Shown piece after piece: positions 45,001-52,054 of a stretch of 52,054 nt of DNA. This stretch comes from JAKLKS01 sp964370855. GTDB lineage: Bacteria > Planctomycetota > JAJSAM01 > JAKLKS01. A program made the position numbers and the translations under genes. Location of the stretch: positions 1-52,054 of the forward strand of contig CAYJMF010000022.1 of assembly GCA_964370855.1 (NCBI GenBank), written 5' to 3'. The stretch's first letter is position 1; every line of letters begins with the position of its first letter. Under the pieces are notes generated by a model that worked only from the letters and a program-made list of their open reading frames with translations, did no database searches and was not told the origin of the DNA.

Positions 45001-45814
45001 ACGTGAGGATGGCGTAGATGATCTGGACGGTGTTGGTGCCCTCGTAGGGGCGGGCGCGGCTGAGGACGTAGTAGAGGGTCACGCCGAGGGAGTAGATGTC
45101 GGTCCGTCCGTCCACCTGCTTCCCCTCGAACTGCTCCGGGGACATGTAGTGGGGCGTGCCCATCACCTTGGTGGACTTCATGTCCGGCTGGACCACCTTG
45201 GCGAGGCCGAAGTCCATGATCTTCACGACGCCCCGCTTGTCCACCATGATGTTCTCGGGCTTGATGTCCCGGTGGACGATCTTCTTGTCGTGGGCGGCGG
45301 CGAGGGCCTCCGCGGCCTGGAGGATGAGGGGGACCGCCTCCTCCGGCTTCAGCACCCCCTTGTCGTGCACGATGCTCTCGAGGGTCTTCCCCTCGAGGAG
45401 CTCCATGATCAGGTAGTGGATGCCCCGCTTCTCGTCGCGGCCGACCTTGTGGATGGCGACGATGTTGGGGTGGTTCAGCTGGGCCGCGGTGATGGCCTCG
45501 CGGATGAACTTCTGGACGAACTCCTGGCTGCTGGTGAGGGACTGCAGCATCACCTTCAGCGCCACGGGGCGCTGGAGGTTCTGGTCGATGGCCTTGTAGA
45601 CCGCGCCGAAGCCGCCCTCGCCGAGCTTCTCGACGACCTTGCACTCCGAGATCACCGCCCCGATGAGGGGGTCGACGGCGGCCTCCACGGGCCCCGTGTC
45701 GAGGAGGGGGTTCTCGGAGCCGCAGCCCTTGCAGACGTAGATCTCCACCTCGGCGCCGAGGGCGACGGAGTTGGAGGCCTGGCACTTGGGACAGGTGACG
45801 GACAGTTCAGCCAA
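42080..45814 (-). CDS. large Ser/Thr kinase with zinc ribbons, TPR array and membrane segment
   Basis: 1244 residues. An N-terminal zinc ribbon (CPKC, CKGC; Cys8/11 and 28/31) precedes the kinase domain (about 58-325): GEGGFGAVYKA, HRDIKPENIM (about 180), DFGLAK and GTPHYMSPEQFEG. Two further zinc ribbons (about 335-385: CPGCGARN/FCRQCG and CPACGADE/VCNACG) lead into a long TPR-like helical array (about 390-930), a membrane segment (about 940-962, VVAGAAAVILLMFQFAAVQF) and about 280 extracytoplasmic residues. The start is TTG 45814, immediately before the first zinc ribbon; no in-frame ATG fits. It probably senses or scaffolds envelope signals. It is the first of three coupled phosphorylation genes. 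Confidence 0.9.
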   Translation of the reverse strand: MAELSVTCPKCQASNSVALGAEVEIYVCKGCGSENPLLDTGPVEAAVDPLIGAVISECKVVEKLGEGGFGAVYKAIDQNLQRPVALKVMLQSLTSSQEFVQKFIREAITAAQLNHPNIVAIHKVGRDEKRGIHYLIMELLEGKTLESIVHDKGVLKPEEAVPLILQAAEALAAAHDKKIVHRDIKPENIMVDKRGVVKIMDFGLAKVVQPDMKSTKVMGTPHYMSPEQFEGKQVDGRTDIYSLGVTLYYVLSRARPYEGTNTVQIIYAILTSDPKSLLEANPTVPAELWTIVQKMIAKKVEERYPDFREVRKDLLVYQEKTLADRITCPGCGARNQRGKKFCRQCGGNLQIKCPACGADEVAGAQVCNACGAAIETLLAVRQNMERALRLKAVGDLRRAYLLLKEVLKLDPENAEAKKEVDEIDLALREVETVKSEALELEKTGNLEDALQKVEQLLGRYPGSDDIKRQRDVIKRAFDARIVGQHLKRADEAIASGNLPAALVAIDAALRLGPDREDIIARRRDLDARVKAAEDARTQARQAFESKRYPEAFRRATEVLRSDPTDAEMAQVLEKCRGFLESSEEFVRRGREHLEAGSLVEARKELEAAVQLRPGDAEVEKMLADVDARLGRYRDLLSEARTALGDARFDVARAKVAEVLGVLPGDPESLGLMATIARQEQEARKAGEVRVALEEGEALERKGEFEAALAAYRRGVDADPDSSKAVQARDRLESRLREVSSIRSLADEHLRDGRFEEALHSLEKLRKLLPEDEAVQGEAEEAREKVKHIQDSLRKAEKGAAERNHPVVVAAAKDILDLSPNHVRAQALKRDAERALVAIERHLKEAERLIASEIFEDSLEQLKKARTKGATQEVVADLEKTAVNGITAALKTEATRFYSARDYGAALDAYERILELRGDDSDARKGRNEAEKRLRSLTSEPMTLRSVVAGAAAVILLMFQFAAVQFRQAPQLERTGGGSTAVKPNFKVLKVDPLLAAETKGYGPAAFAAWKEQDDDPASATGDFDNRMIVARKVLFVLRDLQGEVADPLEALRKLRAIDGDLDRDPAFAGLRTAEAARLVDRVTDAMLAKLEDAMKTDVKLAGELEVAYSAPELIDPGLKYTGAQRLVDSVKQRSTLVNAGITVDAAIKRASTARTMAAWVKEGEIIREAEAGLGDSHEAGAKAKEFEERYRGEWLKDLKSRMAGNPEGEGFSRGVIEAGAFLEVFGLLDDPKAQEDLIGDLKAK

Positions 45815-45848
45815 GGATGGTGCTCTCCGGGATACCCCCCGTTCGCGC

Positions 45849-46634
45849 CTACTGCTTCACGCGGAGGACCGGGAAGGCCGCGGCGATGCCCGAGACGTCC
45901 TCGAGCCCGGCGACCTCGACGACCACCGTCTCGCCCTTCTTCCCGAGGGGCTTGCCCACGTTGCGGAAGGAGGAGAACTTCCTGGGGAGGTCCATGAGCT
46001 TTCCGTCCTTGTAGAACTGGACCATGTACTTGAGGCTGCCGATCTCCCCGCCCTTCTCGTCCACGTTCTCGAGGGTGTAGGTGAGGACGGGCTTCTCAAG
46101 GTCCAGGGCCGCCTTCATGTCGACCACCTCGATCCGGTTGCCGAGGAGCATCGTCCCCCGGCGCTGGCCGCGGATGCTGTTCTCGCGATCCGTCGTCATC
46201 CGCACCTCGGACCCGCCGATGGGCGAGATCCGGGCGAAGTGGGGGGCGCCGCTCTGCCCGGGGGCGCCGGTGACGGTCACGGTCCTGGTCTCGTCCTTCT
46301 TGAAGTCCTCGATGTCGATGGACTGGAAGTCCGGGTTGTAGGGGGCGAAGGAGCCGGGAGGCGCCGGGAACCCGAACTCCACGTCCACCGAGAAGAACCC
46401 GTAGGGCTCCCCCTCGTTCTTGAGGGTCACCACCGCCTTCGGCGGGTTGGAGGCGAAGTCGGTCTTGAAGTCCACCACCTTCACCTTCTGCGGGGCGTCG
46501 AGCTTGATGTAGGTGCCCGCCTTCGTGGTGTCCGCCGACCAGTCCTTCGTCGATTCGTCGGTGAACCCGAGGGCCCTGCAGCCGCCGAGGGCCAGGGCCG
46601 CCGCGGCCGCGATCGCGATGCCTGCGCGCTTCAT
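45849..46634 (-). CDS. hypothetical lipoprotein
   Basis: About 261 residues. ATG 46634 has AAGGAGG 7 bases upstream; the lipobox ALGGC gives a lipidated Cys near residue 18. The mature protein is mostly beta, with a segment VKVVDFKTDFASNPPKAVVT then LKNEGEP that hints at an NPCBM/YcfL-like or Ig-like fold, but I cannot name a family. It lies 50 bases after the FGE-domain gene and 34 before the zinc-ribbon kinase, so it is probably in the same transcript and may feed the kinase a periplasmic signal. Confidence 0.7.
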   Translation of the reverse strand: MKRAGIAIAAAAALALGGCRALGFTDESTKDWSADTTKAGTYIKLDAPQKVKVVDFKTDFASNPPKAVVTLKNEGEPYGFFSVDVEFGFPAPPGSFAPYNPDFQSIDIEDFKKDETRTVTVTGAPGQSGAPHFARISPIGGSEVRMTTDRENSIRGQRRGTMLLGNRIEVVDMKAALDLEKPVLTYTLENVDEKGGEIGSLKYMVQFYKDGKLMDLPRKFSSFRNVGKPLGKKGETVVVEVAGLEDVSGIAAAFPVLRVKQ

Positions 46635-46684
46635 GTTCGTCCTCCTTGCACGCCGCCGCGGGGGTGCGCCCGGGCGGCCGACCT

Positions 46685-48391
46685 TCACTTCACCGGGATC
46701 ACGAGCCGCAGGCCCGTGGTCCAGTATTCGTCCCAGTATTCCTTGACCTTGGTGAACCGGTTCTTCTCCGCGTCGCTCAGCTTCGCGTAGGCGACGGAGC
46801 CGGGGATGGCGTCCTTCAGGCGCTGGATGGCGTCGGCGTCCAGGGCGGCGCCCTTGTCTCCCCCGATGGACCAGAGGCCGCCGGGGCCCTCCGTCCACTC
46901 GTTGACGTTCCCCGCCATGTCGAGGCAGCCGAAGGGGGACGCGCCCGCGGGCCGGGAGCCCACGGGCTGGGGCTCATCCCCCCCGAACACGAAGTGCTTC
47001 GCGGGATCCGGGGCCTCGTTCCCCCAGGGATAGGCGGCCGGGGCGGGCCCGTAGGCGGCGTCCTTCCACTGCCTGATGGTGGGGATGCGCTTCCCCACGG
47101 AGGCGGCGAACTTCTCCGTCATGCCCGCGGCCTCGGCGCCCGCCTTCTTGTCGTCGAGGAACCAGGCGGGGAGGTTGGCGTCGGGCTTCTCCTGGTTCTT
47201 GGCGAGCGCCTCGAGTCCGGGGTCCCTCGCCGCCGCGGCCAGCACCTGCCCCACGGTGACCTCGGTGCGGTCGATGAAGAACCCGCCCCCGCCCTGCCAG
47301 GGGCCGACGTAGACCATGCCCTCCGGGGCGCGGCCGGGGATCTCCAGCGCGTAGCGGGCCTTGCCCACGGGGACGCGGAGCCAGATGCAGGAGGGCTCCG
47401 TGGCGCCGGGGGCGAAGACCTGGACGTCGTAGGTGCCGCGGATGAGGAGGAGCGCCGGGCTCAGGGGCGTCGCCGGTGCGTCGGTGGTGGGCGGCCAGCG
47501 CTGGCCCTCGGAGACGGGGACGAACCGGAAGCGGGCGGTGGCGATGTCGAGGGGGGCGGCGGGTCCCTTGTACTTCTGGAGGTCGCCGGCCACCGGGAGG
47601 AAGGAGATGTCCACGTAGCCGGTGGATTCCTCGATCTGGGTCTGGCGGTCGCGGAGCACCTGGATGTCGGGCCAGCCCCGGGAGAGGACCTTCGGCGGCA
47701 CCATCGCGGCGAGGTCGGCCAGGACCAGCTGGATGGCGGCTCCCTCGGCGGCGAGGTCGTTGGTCGCCCGGACCCCCTCGTAGTTCCTGATCCGCAGCTC
47801 GATGCGGACCACCCCCGCCATGGCCTCCTTCAGGGCCTCGTCGTTCCCCGTGCGGAGGCAGAGCCTGTAGGCCTCCAGGGCCTTCTTGTCGTTCCTCTCG
47901 ACGTTCTCGTACCGCTTCGCCTCGGCGAGGCTCCAGGAGATGACGAGCTCGTCGGCCTGGGGCCTCAGCTCCTCCACGCGGCCGGACGTGGACTCGAGGG
48001 CGAGGATCTCGGCGGCCCGCTCGCTGGCGGACTTCAGGTCCTTCCCGGCGCGGTGGAACCCGGCCCGCCGCCAGAGGGCCTCGGCCATGAGGTCCTCGAA
48101 CCCGGGAAGTTCCGCCTTCCTCGAGGCGGCGTAGGCGGCCCGTTGTGCGCGGAGGCGGCGGAGGAACTCCTCCTCCCCCTTCCCCTCCCACCCCTTGGTG
48201 TCGAAGAAGCACTTGAATTCGAACTTGAGGCGGCGGAGGTCCACGGGCGCCTCGGCCTTCCCGTCCTGCGCTCCCGCGACCGCCGCAAGGGCGGCCGGAA
48301 GGAGTCCGCAGGCGAGGACCAGGCCGAGGAGGCGGAATCGCCGCGTCCTGACCGACGGTCCGACGCCTGGAATCCGGGCGTTCCTGTCCAA
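46685..48391 (-). CDS. secreted protein with C-terminal formylglycine-generating-enzyme-like (SUMF1) domain
   Basis: About 568 residues. The start is uncertain: TTG 48391 has a GA-rich site (GGGGAAGGGAC) and gives a signal peptide (LLGLVLACGLLPAALAAVAG); an ATG at 48454 is possible. The middle is helical and charged. About 355-568 is the FGE-sulfatase fold: EGMVYVGPW, GGFFIDRTEVTVGQVLAA, KRIPTIRQWKDAAYGP, YPWGNEAPDP and GCLDMAGNVNEWTEGPGG. The Cys pair of true formylglycine enzymes is not evident, so a binding role is likelier. Such domains often accompany Ser/Thr kinases. Confidence 0.8.
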   Translation of the reverse strand: MDRNARIPGVGPSVRTRRFRLLGLVLACGLLPAALAAVAGAQDGKAEAPVDLRRLKFEFKCFFDTKGWEGKGEEEFLRRLRAQRAAYAASRKAELPGFEDLMAEALWRRAGFHRAGKDLKSASERAAEILALESTSGRVEELRPQADELVISWSLAEAKRYENVERNDKKALEAYRLCLRTGNDEALKEAMAGVVRIELRIRNYEGVRATNDLAAEGAAIQLVLADLAAMVPPKVLSRGWPDIQVLRDRQTQIEESTGYVDISFLPVAGDLQKYKGPAAPLDIATARFRFVPVSEGQRWPPTTDAPATPLSPALLLIRGTYDVQVFAPGATEPSCIWLRVPVGKARYALEIPGRAPEGMVYVGPWQGGGGFFIDRTEVTVGQVLAAAARDPGLEALAKNQEKPDANLPAWFLDDKKAGAEAAGMTEKFAASVGKRIPTIRQWKDAAYGPAPAAYPWGNEAPDPAKHFVFGGDEPQPVGSRPAGASPFGCLDMAGNVNEWTEGPGGLWSIGGDKGAALDADAIQRLKDAIPGSVAYAKLSDAEKNRFTKVKEYWDEYWTTGLRLVIPVK

Positions 48392-48493
48392 AGTCCCTTC
48401 CCCTCGAACCCGCGAACCACCACGAACGCGGAATCGCGCCGCCGTCAGGCGCATACCCTGAGCCCGGCCCCTCGACGGGGGCGCGGTCCGTGG

Positions 48494-48523
48494 AGGATAG
48501 CACCACGGCCGCGAAGGACACAA
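48494..48523 (-). promoter_or_regulatory. candidate sigma-70 promoter for the FGE-domain gene
   Basis: On the minus strand TTGTGT (48523-48518), an 18-base spacer, then TATCCT (48499-48494), about 100 bases before TTG 48391. The -10 lies in GCTATCCTC, the same 9-mer as upstream of acpS. By eye only. It would favour transcription of the FGE/lipoprotein/kinase run from here. Confidence 0.4.
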
Positions 48524-48581
48524 CCCGATTTGTGGGCAGTGGGATAGGGCGGATCGGGCCCCTCCCTCCGCGGGCACCGGG

Positions 48582-50387
48582 TCACCCGATTTCCGTGAAC
48601 TGCAGCGCGCTGGGGGCCAGGAGGAGGCTCGCGCCGGCGGCGCGGGCGACGGTCCGGATCCGGTCCTGCTCCGGGGGCTCCGGCGCCCGGCAGAGGACGA
48701 CCTCCTTCACCTCGGGGTGGCGCGCGAGGACCGCGGCGAGGTCCGCCGAGGTTCCGAGGATGGGGATGCCGTGGAAGGAGCGCCCCTTGAGGAGGGGGTC
48801 GTCGTCGAGGAACCCCACGGGCCTCGCGTTCCCCCGGATCCGCAGGGCGCGGAGCGCGAGGTCCCCCTCCACCCCCCCTCCGAGGAGGAGCACCGGCTTC
48901 CCGCCGGGGGGGAAGCCCCCGAGGGTCTCCACGATGAGCCGGAACAGGGCGCGGCTGCCCACCAGGAAGAGGAAGAGGAGGATGGCGTCCGCGAGGAGCA
49001 CCTTCCTCGAGAACCCCCCGGGCCCGAGCAGGAGGAGGAGGCCGAGGACGGCCAGGCAGGTCCCGAGCAGCGCCGACTTCCCCACGGCGGCGAGGTCCCG
49101 GAGCCCGAAGTACCTCCAGAACCCCTTCTGGAGGCCGAGGGCCTGGAGCGCCACGACCTTGGCGAGGATCACCACGGGCAGCGCCTCGAAGAACCGGACC
49201 TGGTCGAAGGCCGCCCCCTTCCCCTCGAACACCAGGGCGTGGGCCCCGGCGTAGGCCCCGATGATGAACCCGAGGTCGAGGAAGACCACCGCCACGGCCC
49301 GGAAGTAGTAGAGGAAGGTGTCCCGGGCCTCCATGGCGCGGGCTTCCTTCGCCGCCCGCTCCCCGCCGACCTCCCCGAGGGGGTGGTAGACCTTCACCTC
49401 CCCGAGGACCACGCCGAAGATGGCCGCCCCCGCGGCGCCGAGCCCGAAGAGGAGGAGGCTCCCCGGCGAGACCTCGTTCCTGACCGAGGGGCTGGCGAGG
49501 AGCGCGATCCCCCCGAAGCCGGCGGCCACCCCCCAGAGGATCCCCACGGCCCGCCGCTCGCTCATGCCGAGGGCCACGAGGCGGTGGGAGAGGTGGTCCT
49601 TCCCCCCCTGGGAGACCTTCCGGCCGTGGTACTTCCGGACCAGGGTCACGAGGGTCGTGTCCAGGATGGGGACCCCGAGCACGAAGACCGGCGCCGCCAG
49701 CACCATCAGCACGTTGCCCGCCTCGCGGTAGGTCCCGAGGATCCCCGCCGCCGCCAGGAGGAACCCGAGGGGCAGGGAGCCCGCGTCGCCCAGGAACTGG
49801 CGGGCCGGGCTGACGTTCCACGGCAGGAACCCGAGGGCCGCCCCCGCCACGATGAGCGCCAGCGCCGTCAGCCAGGGCACCCCCGTCGTCATCCCGAAGG
49901 CCGCGAGCACCAGGGCGGAGATGGCCCCCACCCCCGACGCGAGGCCGTCCATGTTGTCCAGGAGGTTGAGCGCGTTGGTGATCCCCACGACCCAGAGGAG
50001 GGTCAGGGGGATCCCGTAGATCCGCCGCCCCACCACCTCCACCTCGATCCCCCCGAGGATGAGGATCGCCGCCGCCGCGAGCTGTGCCGCGAGCTTGGTG
50101 GACGGCTTGAGGTGCCTGAGGTCGTCCCACAGCCCCACCGCGAACATGAGGGCCGCCCCGACGAGGACCGCCCGGACCCTCGGATCCCCGAGGGGGAGGA
50201 ACGCGAGGGCCCCGGCGGCCACGCCCCCGAAGAGCGCGACCCCCCCGAGAAGGGGAGTCACCCGGTTCGACCACCGATCCTCCTTGGGGACGGAGACGAG
50301 GCCGATGCGGCGGGCGAGGGCCTGCGCCGGGAGGGCGAGGAGGGCGGTGACCGCGCCGGCGACCAGCGGAGGGAGGAGGTCGCTCAG
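48582..50387 (-). CDS. fusion of WecA/MraY-like glycosyl-phosphate transferase with a CapD-like membrane/nucleotide-binding module
   Basis: About 601 residues. The first half (about 1-340) is a polytopic UDP-sugar:polyprenyl-phosphate transferase: VGLWDDLRHLKPSTK (DD), ALNLLDNMDGLASGV, RQFLGDAGSLPLGF and KDHLSHRLVALG. It would load a sugar-1-phosphate onto undecaprenyl phosphate. The second half (about 350-601) has four membrane segments and a Rossmann-like module (VLLLGGGVEGDLALRALR, PVGFLDDDPLLKG, EVVLCRAPEPPEQD), as in the N-terminus of CapD/FlaA1-type proteins, but without the epimerase domain. The start is probably CTG 50387, overlapping the upstream TGA as CTGA, with GGAG about 9 bases before; no ATG, GTG or TTG fits the N-terminus. 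Confidence 0.85.
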   Translation of the reverse strand: MSDLLPPLVAGAVTALLALPAQALARRIGLVSVPKEDRWSNRVTPLLGGVALFGGVAAGALAFLPLGDPRVRAVLVGAALMFAVGLWDDLRHLKPSTKLAAQLAAAAILILGGIEVEVVGRRIYGIPLTLLWVVGITNALNLLDNMDGLASGVGAISALVLAAFGMTTGVPWLTALALIVAGAALGFLPWNVSPARQFLGDAGSLPLGFLLAAAGILGTYREAGNVLMVLAAPVFVLGVPILDTTLVTLVRKYHGRKVSQGGKDHLSHRLVALGMSERRAVGILWGVAAGFGGIALLASPSVRNEVSPGSLLLFGLGAAGAAIFGVVLGEVKVYHPLGEVGGERAAKEARAMEARDTFLYYFRAVAVVFLDLGFIIGAYAGAHALVFEGKGAAFDQVRFFEALPVVILAKVVALQALGLQKGFWRYFGLRDLAAVGKSALLGTCLAVLGLLLLLGPGGFSRKVLLADAILLFLFLVGSRALFRLIVETLGGFPPGGKPVLLLGGGVEGDLALRALRIRGNARPVGFLDDDPLLKGRSFHGIPILGTSADLAAVLARHPEVKEVVLCRAPEPPEQDRIRTVARAAGASLLLAPSALQFTEIG

Positions 50388-51703
50388 GACCGGCGCTCCG
50401 CCGCCGCCCGGTCCAGCACCGAGGCGAGGACCGCCGCCTGGCTCTCCCGGGTGAAGGCGGCCACGGACTCCGGCGGGCGGACGGGCCCGGGGGCGGCCGC
50501 CGCGACGGCCGCCCGCAGGGCCTCCTCGATGGCCGCCTCGTCGTGGAAGGAAGAGCGGAACACGCCGGGGATGCCCTCCAGCAGCTCCAGGGCCTCGGAG
50601 CCCGGCTGCGCCAGGGCCAGGATCGGCCTTCCGGAACCGAGGTACTCGTACATCTTCGCCGGGCAGATCGCCCGCCCCACCGGGGAATCCACGGACCAGG
50701 TGAGGAGGAGGAGGACGTCGGCGGCCGCCATCGCTGCCAGGGAGCTGCCGTGGGTGGCGAACCCCGTGAACTCGACGAGGTCGGAGAGCCCCGCCGCCGC
50801 CACCGCCTCCTTCGTGTAGGGGTCCACCTTCCCGAGGAAACGGAGCCGGAGGGGGCGGACCCCCTCCCCCCGGAGCCGCGCGAGGACCCGCAGGAGGGGG
50901 GCCGTGTCCTGGGAGCGGCCGTAGACGGTGCCGGCGTGGAGGAGTTGGACGGAGCCGTTCCGCTCCCCGGGCGGAGGAGGAGGGAAGGAGCCGGGCTCGA
51001 ACCCGTTCCGCACCGGGACCGCGCTCCTCCCCCGGGGAAGCACCCCGGCGAGGATCCGTGATACCCCTCCCGTGGCGGCCACGAGCCCGTCTGCCGCGTG
51101 GAGCAGCCTCCTCTCCAGGGCGGCCGCCCTCCCCTTCCCGGGGTCCCCTTCCTCGATGTGCCCCGACCAGGGGTCCCGCCAGTCCGCGACCCAGGGAAGG
51201 CCGCCCTTGCGCGCGAAGCGCATCGCCGCCACGTGGGCGGAGACGGGGGGGCTGGAGGAGAGGACGGCGTCCACGGGATCCCCGTCGTGGACCCTCCGGG
51301 CGGCGGCGACGGCGGAGGAGATCCACCCCCGGGCCGAATCGGGGAAGTAGAACCACCTCCTGGCCGCCGACCGGATGGCGCTGCCGACGGGGCCGAGCTT
51401 CGCCTCCTCGACGTAGGAGCCGCCGGGGGCCCCCTCGCTCCCCTTCCCCCGTCCCCGGAGCTTCCGCAGGACGACGGCAGGTTCCAGGGTGCCCGTCCGG
51501 ACCACCCGCACGTCGGGCAGGGAGCCGTCCCCCAGGGAGGCGTCCTCGCCGAAGACCCCCTCGCGGGGGGAGATCACCGTGACCCGCCAGCCGAGGGCGG
51601 GGAGGTGCCTGGCGAAGGAGAGCGCCCGCAGACTCCCCGCCCCCCCGAGGGGCGGGTAGTAGTAGGCGAAGAGCGCCAGGTGGCGCCGGGCCTTCCTTCC
51701 CAT
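50384..51703 (-). CDS. GT4-family glycosyltransferase
   Basis: About 439 residues from ATG 51703; the longer frame reads intergenic repeat. GT-B fold: the N-terminal half has FAYYYPPLGGAGSLRALSFA and PWVADWRDPWSGH, the C-terminal half VQLLHAGTVYGRSQD, VEFTGFATHGSSLAAMAAAD and AKMYEYLGSGRPILAL. The last is the donor-binding element. It resembles WbuB/capsule-type retaining transferases and probably adds a sugar to the lipid-linked precursor made by the coupled WecA-like enzyme. It is the first gene of the envelope run in this window; its promoter should lie within the repeat-rich region upstream. Confidence 0.9.
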   Translation of the reverse strand: MGRKARRHLALFAYYYPPLGGAGSLRALSFARHLPALGWRVTVISPREGVFGEDASLGDGSLPDVRVVRTGTLEPAVVLRKLRGRGKGSEGAPGGSYVEEAKLGPVGSAIRSAARRWFYFPDSARGWISSAVAAARRVHDGDPVDAVLSSSPPVSAHVAAMRFARKGGLPWVADWRDPWSGHIEEGDPGKGRAAALERRLLHAADGLVAATGGVSRILAGVLPRGRSAVPVRNGFEPGSFPPPPPGERNGSVQLLHAGTVYGRSQDTAPLLRVLARLRGEGVRPLRLRFLGKVDPYTKEAVAAAGLSDLVEFTGFATHGSSLAAMAAADVLLLLTWSVDSPVGRAICPAKMYEYLGSGRPILALAQPGSEALELLEGIPGVFRSSFHDEAAIEEALRAAVAAAAPGPVRPPESVAAFTRESQAAVLASVLDRAAAERRS

Positions 51704-51786
51704 CCCCCGATCATAGGGGGTCCCCCCCCGGCGCCCGACAGGATCCGCCGTCAGCGGGCCCCGCGGGTCCACGCTGAATCGCGTGG

Positions 51787-51904
51787 GACCCTCCCCGGGC
51801 GTTGGCGAGGAAGAGGCGTGGGGCTTCCTTGAGGAATGCGGAGAATCGCCCCCGTGGCCGGTACCCATGGCAGGGGGGAACGGCGTTCACCTTCCCTGGC
51901 CTTG
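51787..51904 (-). repeat. intergenic repeat, inverted diverged copy
   Basis: On the minus strand: GGTGAACGCCGTTCCCCC, CCATGG, GGGCGATTCTCC then GCCTCTTCCTC, following the order of the 27.5-kb copy with changes. Bases 51806-51835 are perfectly complementary to 51980-52009. Confidence 0.65.
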
Positions 51905-51924
51905 GAACATCTGGAACGCCTGTA

Positions 51925-52054
51925 GATGCCCGCCGTCCCCCCCGACCCACCGTCCCGATCCCGGGGCCAACCTCCCGCTTTCCTCAAGGAAGCCCCACGC
52001 CTCTTCCTCATCCTCGGTCCCGGAAAGGAAGCGTCCCGGACTCACGGGACGATT
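51925..52054 (+). repeat. intergenic repeat, direct copy cut by window end
   Basis: GCCGTCCCCC, CGTCCCGATCCCGG, CTCCCGC, then CTCGGTCCCGGAAAGGAAGC and the hairpin CGTCCC/GGGACG follow the same order as the 27.5-kb copy. The window ends within or just after the hairpin. Confidence 0.7.

Larger units (their letters stand above)
51704..52054. other. gene-free window end with repeats
   Basis: About 350 bases with no convincing gene, made up mostly of two head-to-head copies of the intergenic repeat. It is the presumed promoter region of the glycosyltransferase gene. Confidence 0.7.

Noticed and set aside
41574..45785. 1403-codon minus-strand frame in the kinase region
   Set aside because: It is an out-of-frame reading of the real kinase gene, rich in Arg, Gly and Pro.

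Overview
The window is about 52 kb of very GC-rich bacterial DNA, probably a metagenome contig: it opens with a run of 22 C and carries two 10-N gaps. Coding is dense, third positions are almost all G or C, and genes are packed in long co-directional runs. The cell envelope is Gram-negative: there are several lipobox signal peptides, a Wza-type polysaccharide exporter and an outer-membrane beta-barrel. Many Ser/Thr kinases, FHA domains, a PP2C phosphatase, carboxypeptidase-regulatory-like repeat proteins, a sigma factor fused to such repeats, HEAT repeats and a four-cysteine ribosomal protein L28 point to Planctomycetota or a neighbouring lineage. That placement is inference; no 16S or marker tree is available here.

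Layout. 0-9.2 kb: an esterase/PDZ lipoprotein, two FHA membrane proteins (one ending in a CAP domain), a small lipoprotein and a large repeat lipoprotein. 9.3-9.9 kb: two head-to-head copies of an intergenic repeat, each interrupted by an assembly gap. 9.9-15.4 kb: a sigma-54 activator coupled to a UvrD/PcrA helicase, then divergent acpS and a PAP2-type membrane phosphatase. 15.5-19.2 kb: the sigma factor/repeat fusion. 19.2-21.7 kb: a HEAT/cyclophilin lipoprotein and rpmB. 21.8-27.3 kb, minus strand: purA-uppS-cdsA-phoH-ybeY-Ser/Thr kinase, tightly coupled. 27.8-30.8 kb, plus strand: tsaD-larB-carA with two 4-base overlaps. 30.9-51.7 kb, minus strand: glycosyltransferase, a WecA-like/CapD-like fusion, an FGE-domain protein, a lipoprotein, kinase, PP2C phosphatase, a second kinase, a secreted protein, beta-barrel, Wza-like, Wzc-like and an S41 protease. 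The end of the window is a third site of the intergenic repeat.

How it fits together. The last 20 kb reads as an envelope/exopolysaccharide locus: a lipid-carrier glycosyltransferase and a GT4 enzyme make a lipid-linked sugar, and the Wzc/Wza/beta-barrel set exports polymer. Between them sits a kinase-phosphatase-kinase module with transmembrane and periplasmic parts that may control export. The minus-strand core operon supplies undecaprenyl phosphate and CDP-diacylglycerol for the same envelope.

Most unusual signals: (1) palindromic elements at three of five convergent gene ends, two of them perfect inverted repeats of 41 and 35 bp around exactly 30-nt loops that themselves hold a hairpin, one carrying stop codons in all six frames; (2) eight 4-base NTGA overlaps that use all four NTG start codons, including a likely CTG start; (3) a membrane-spanning sigma factor fusion with a well-placed internal start; (4) an FHA-transmembrane-CAP protein; (5) the kinase/phosphatase island in the polysaccharide locus.
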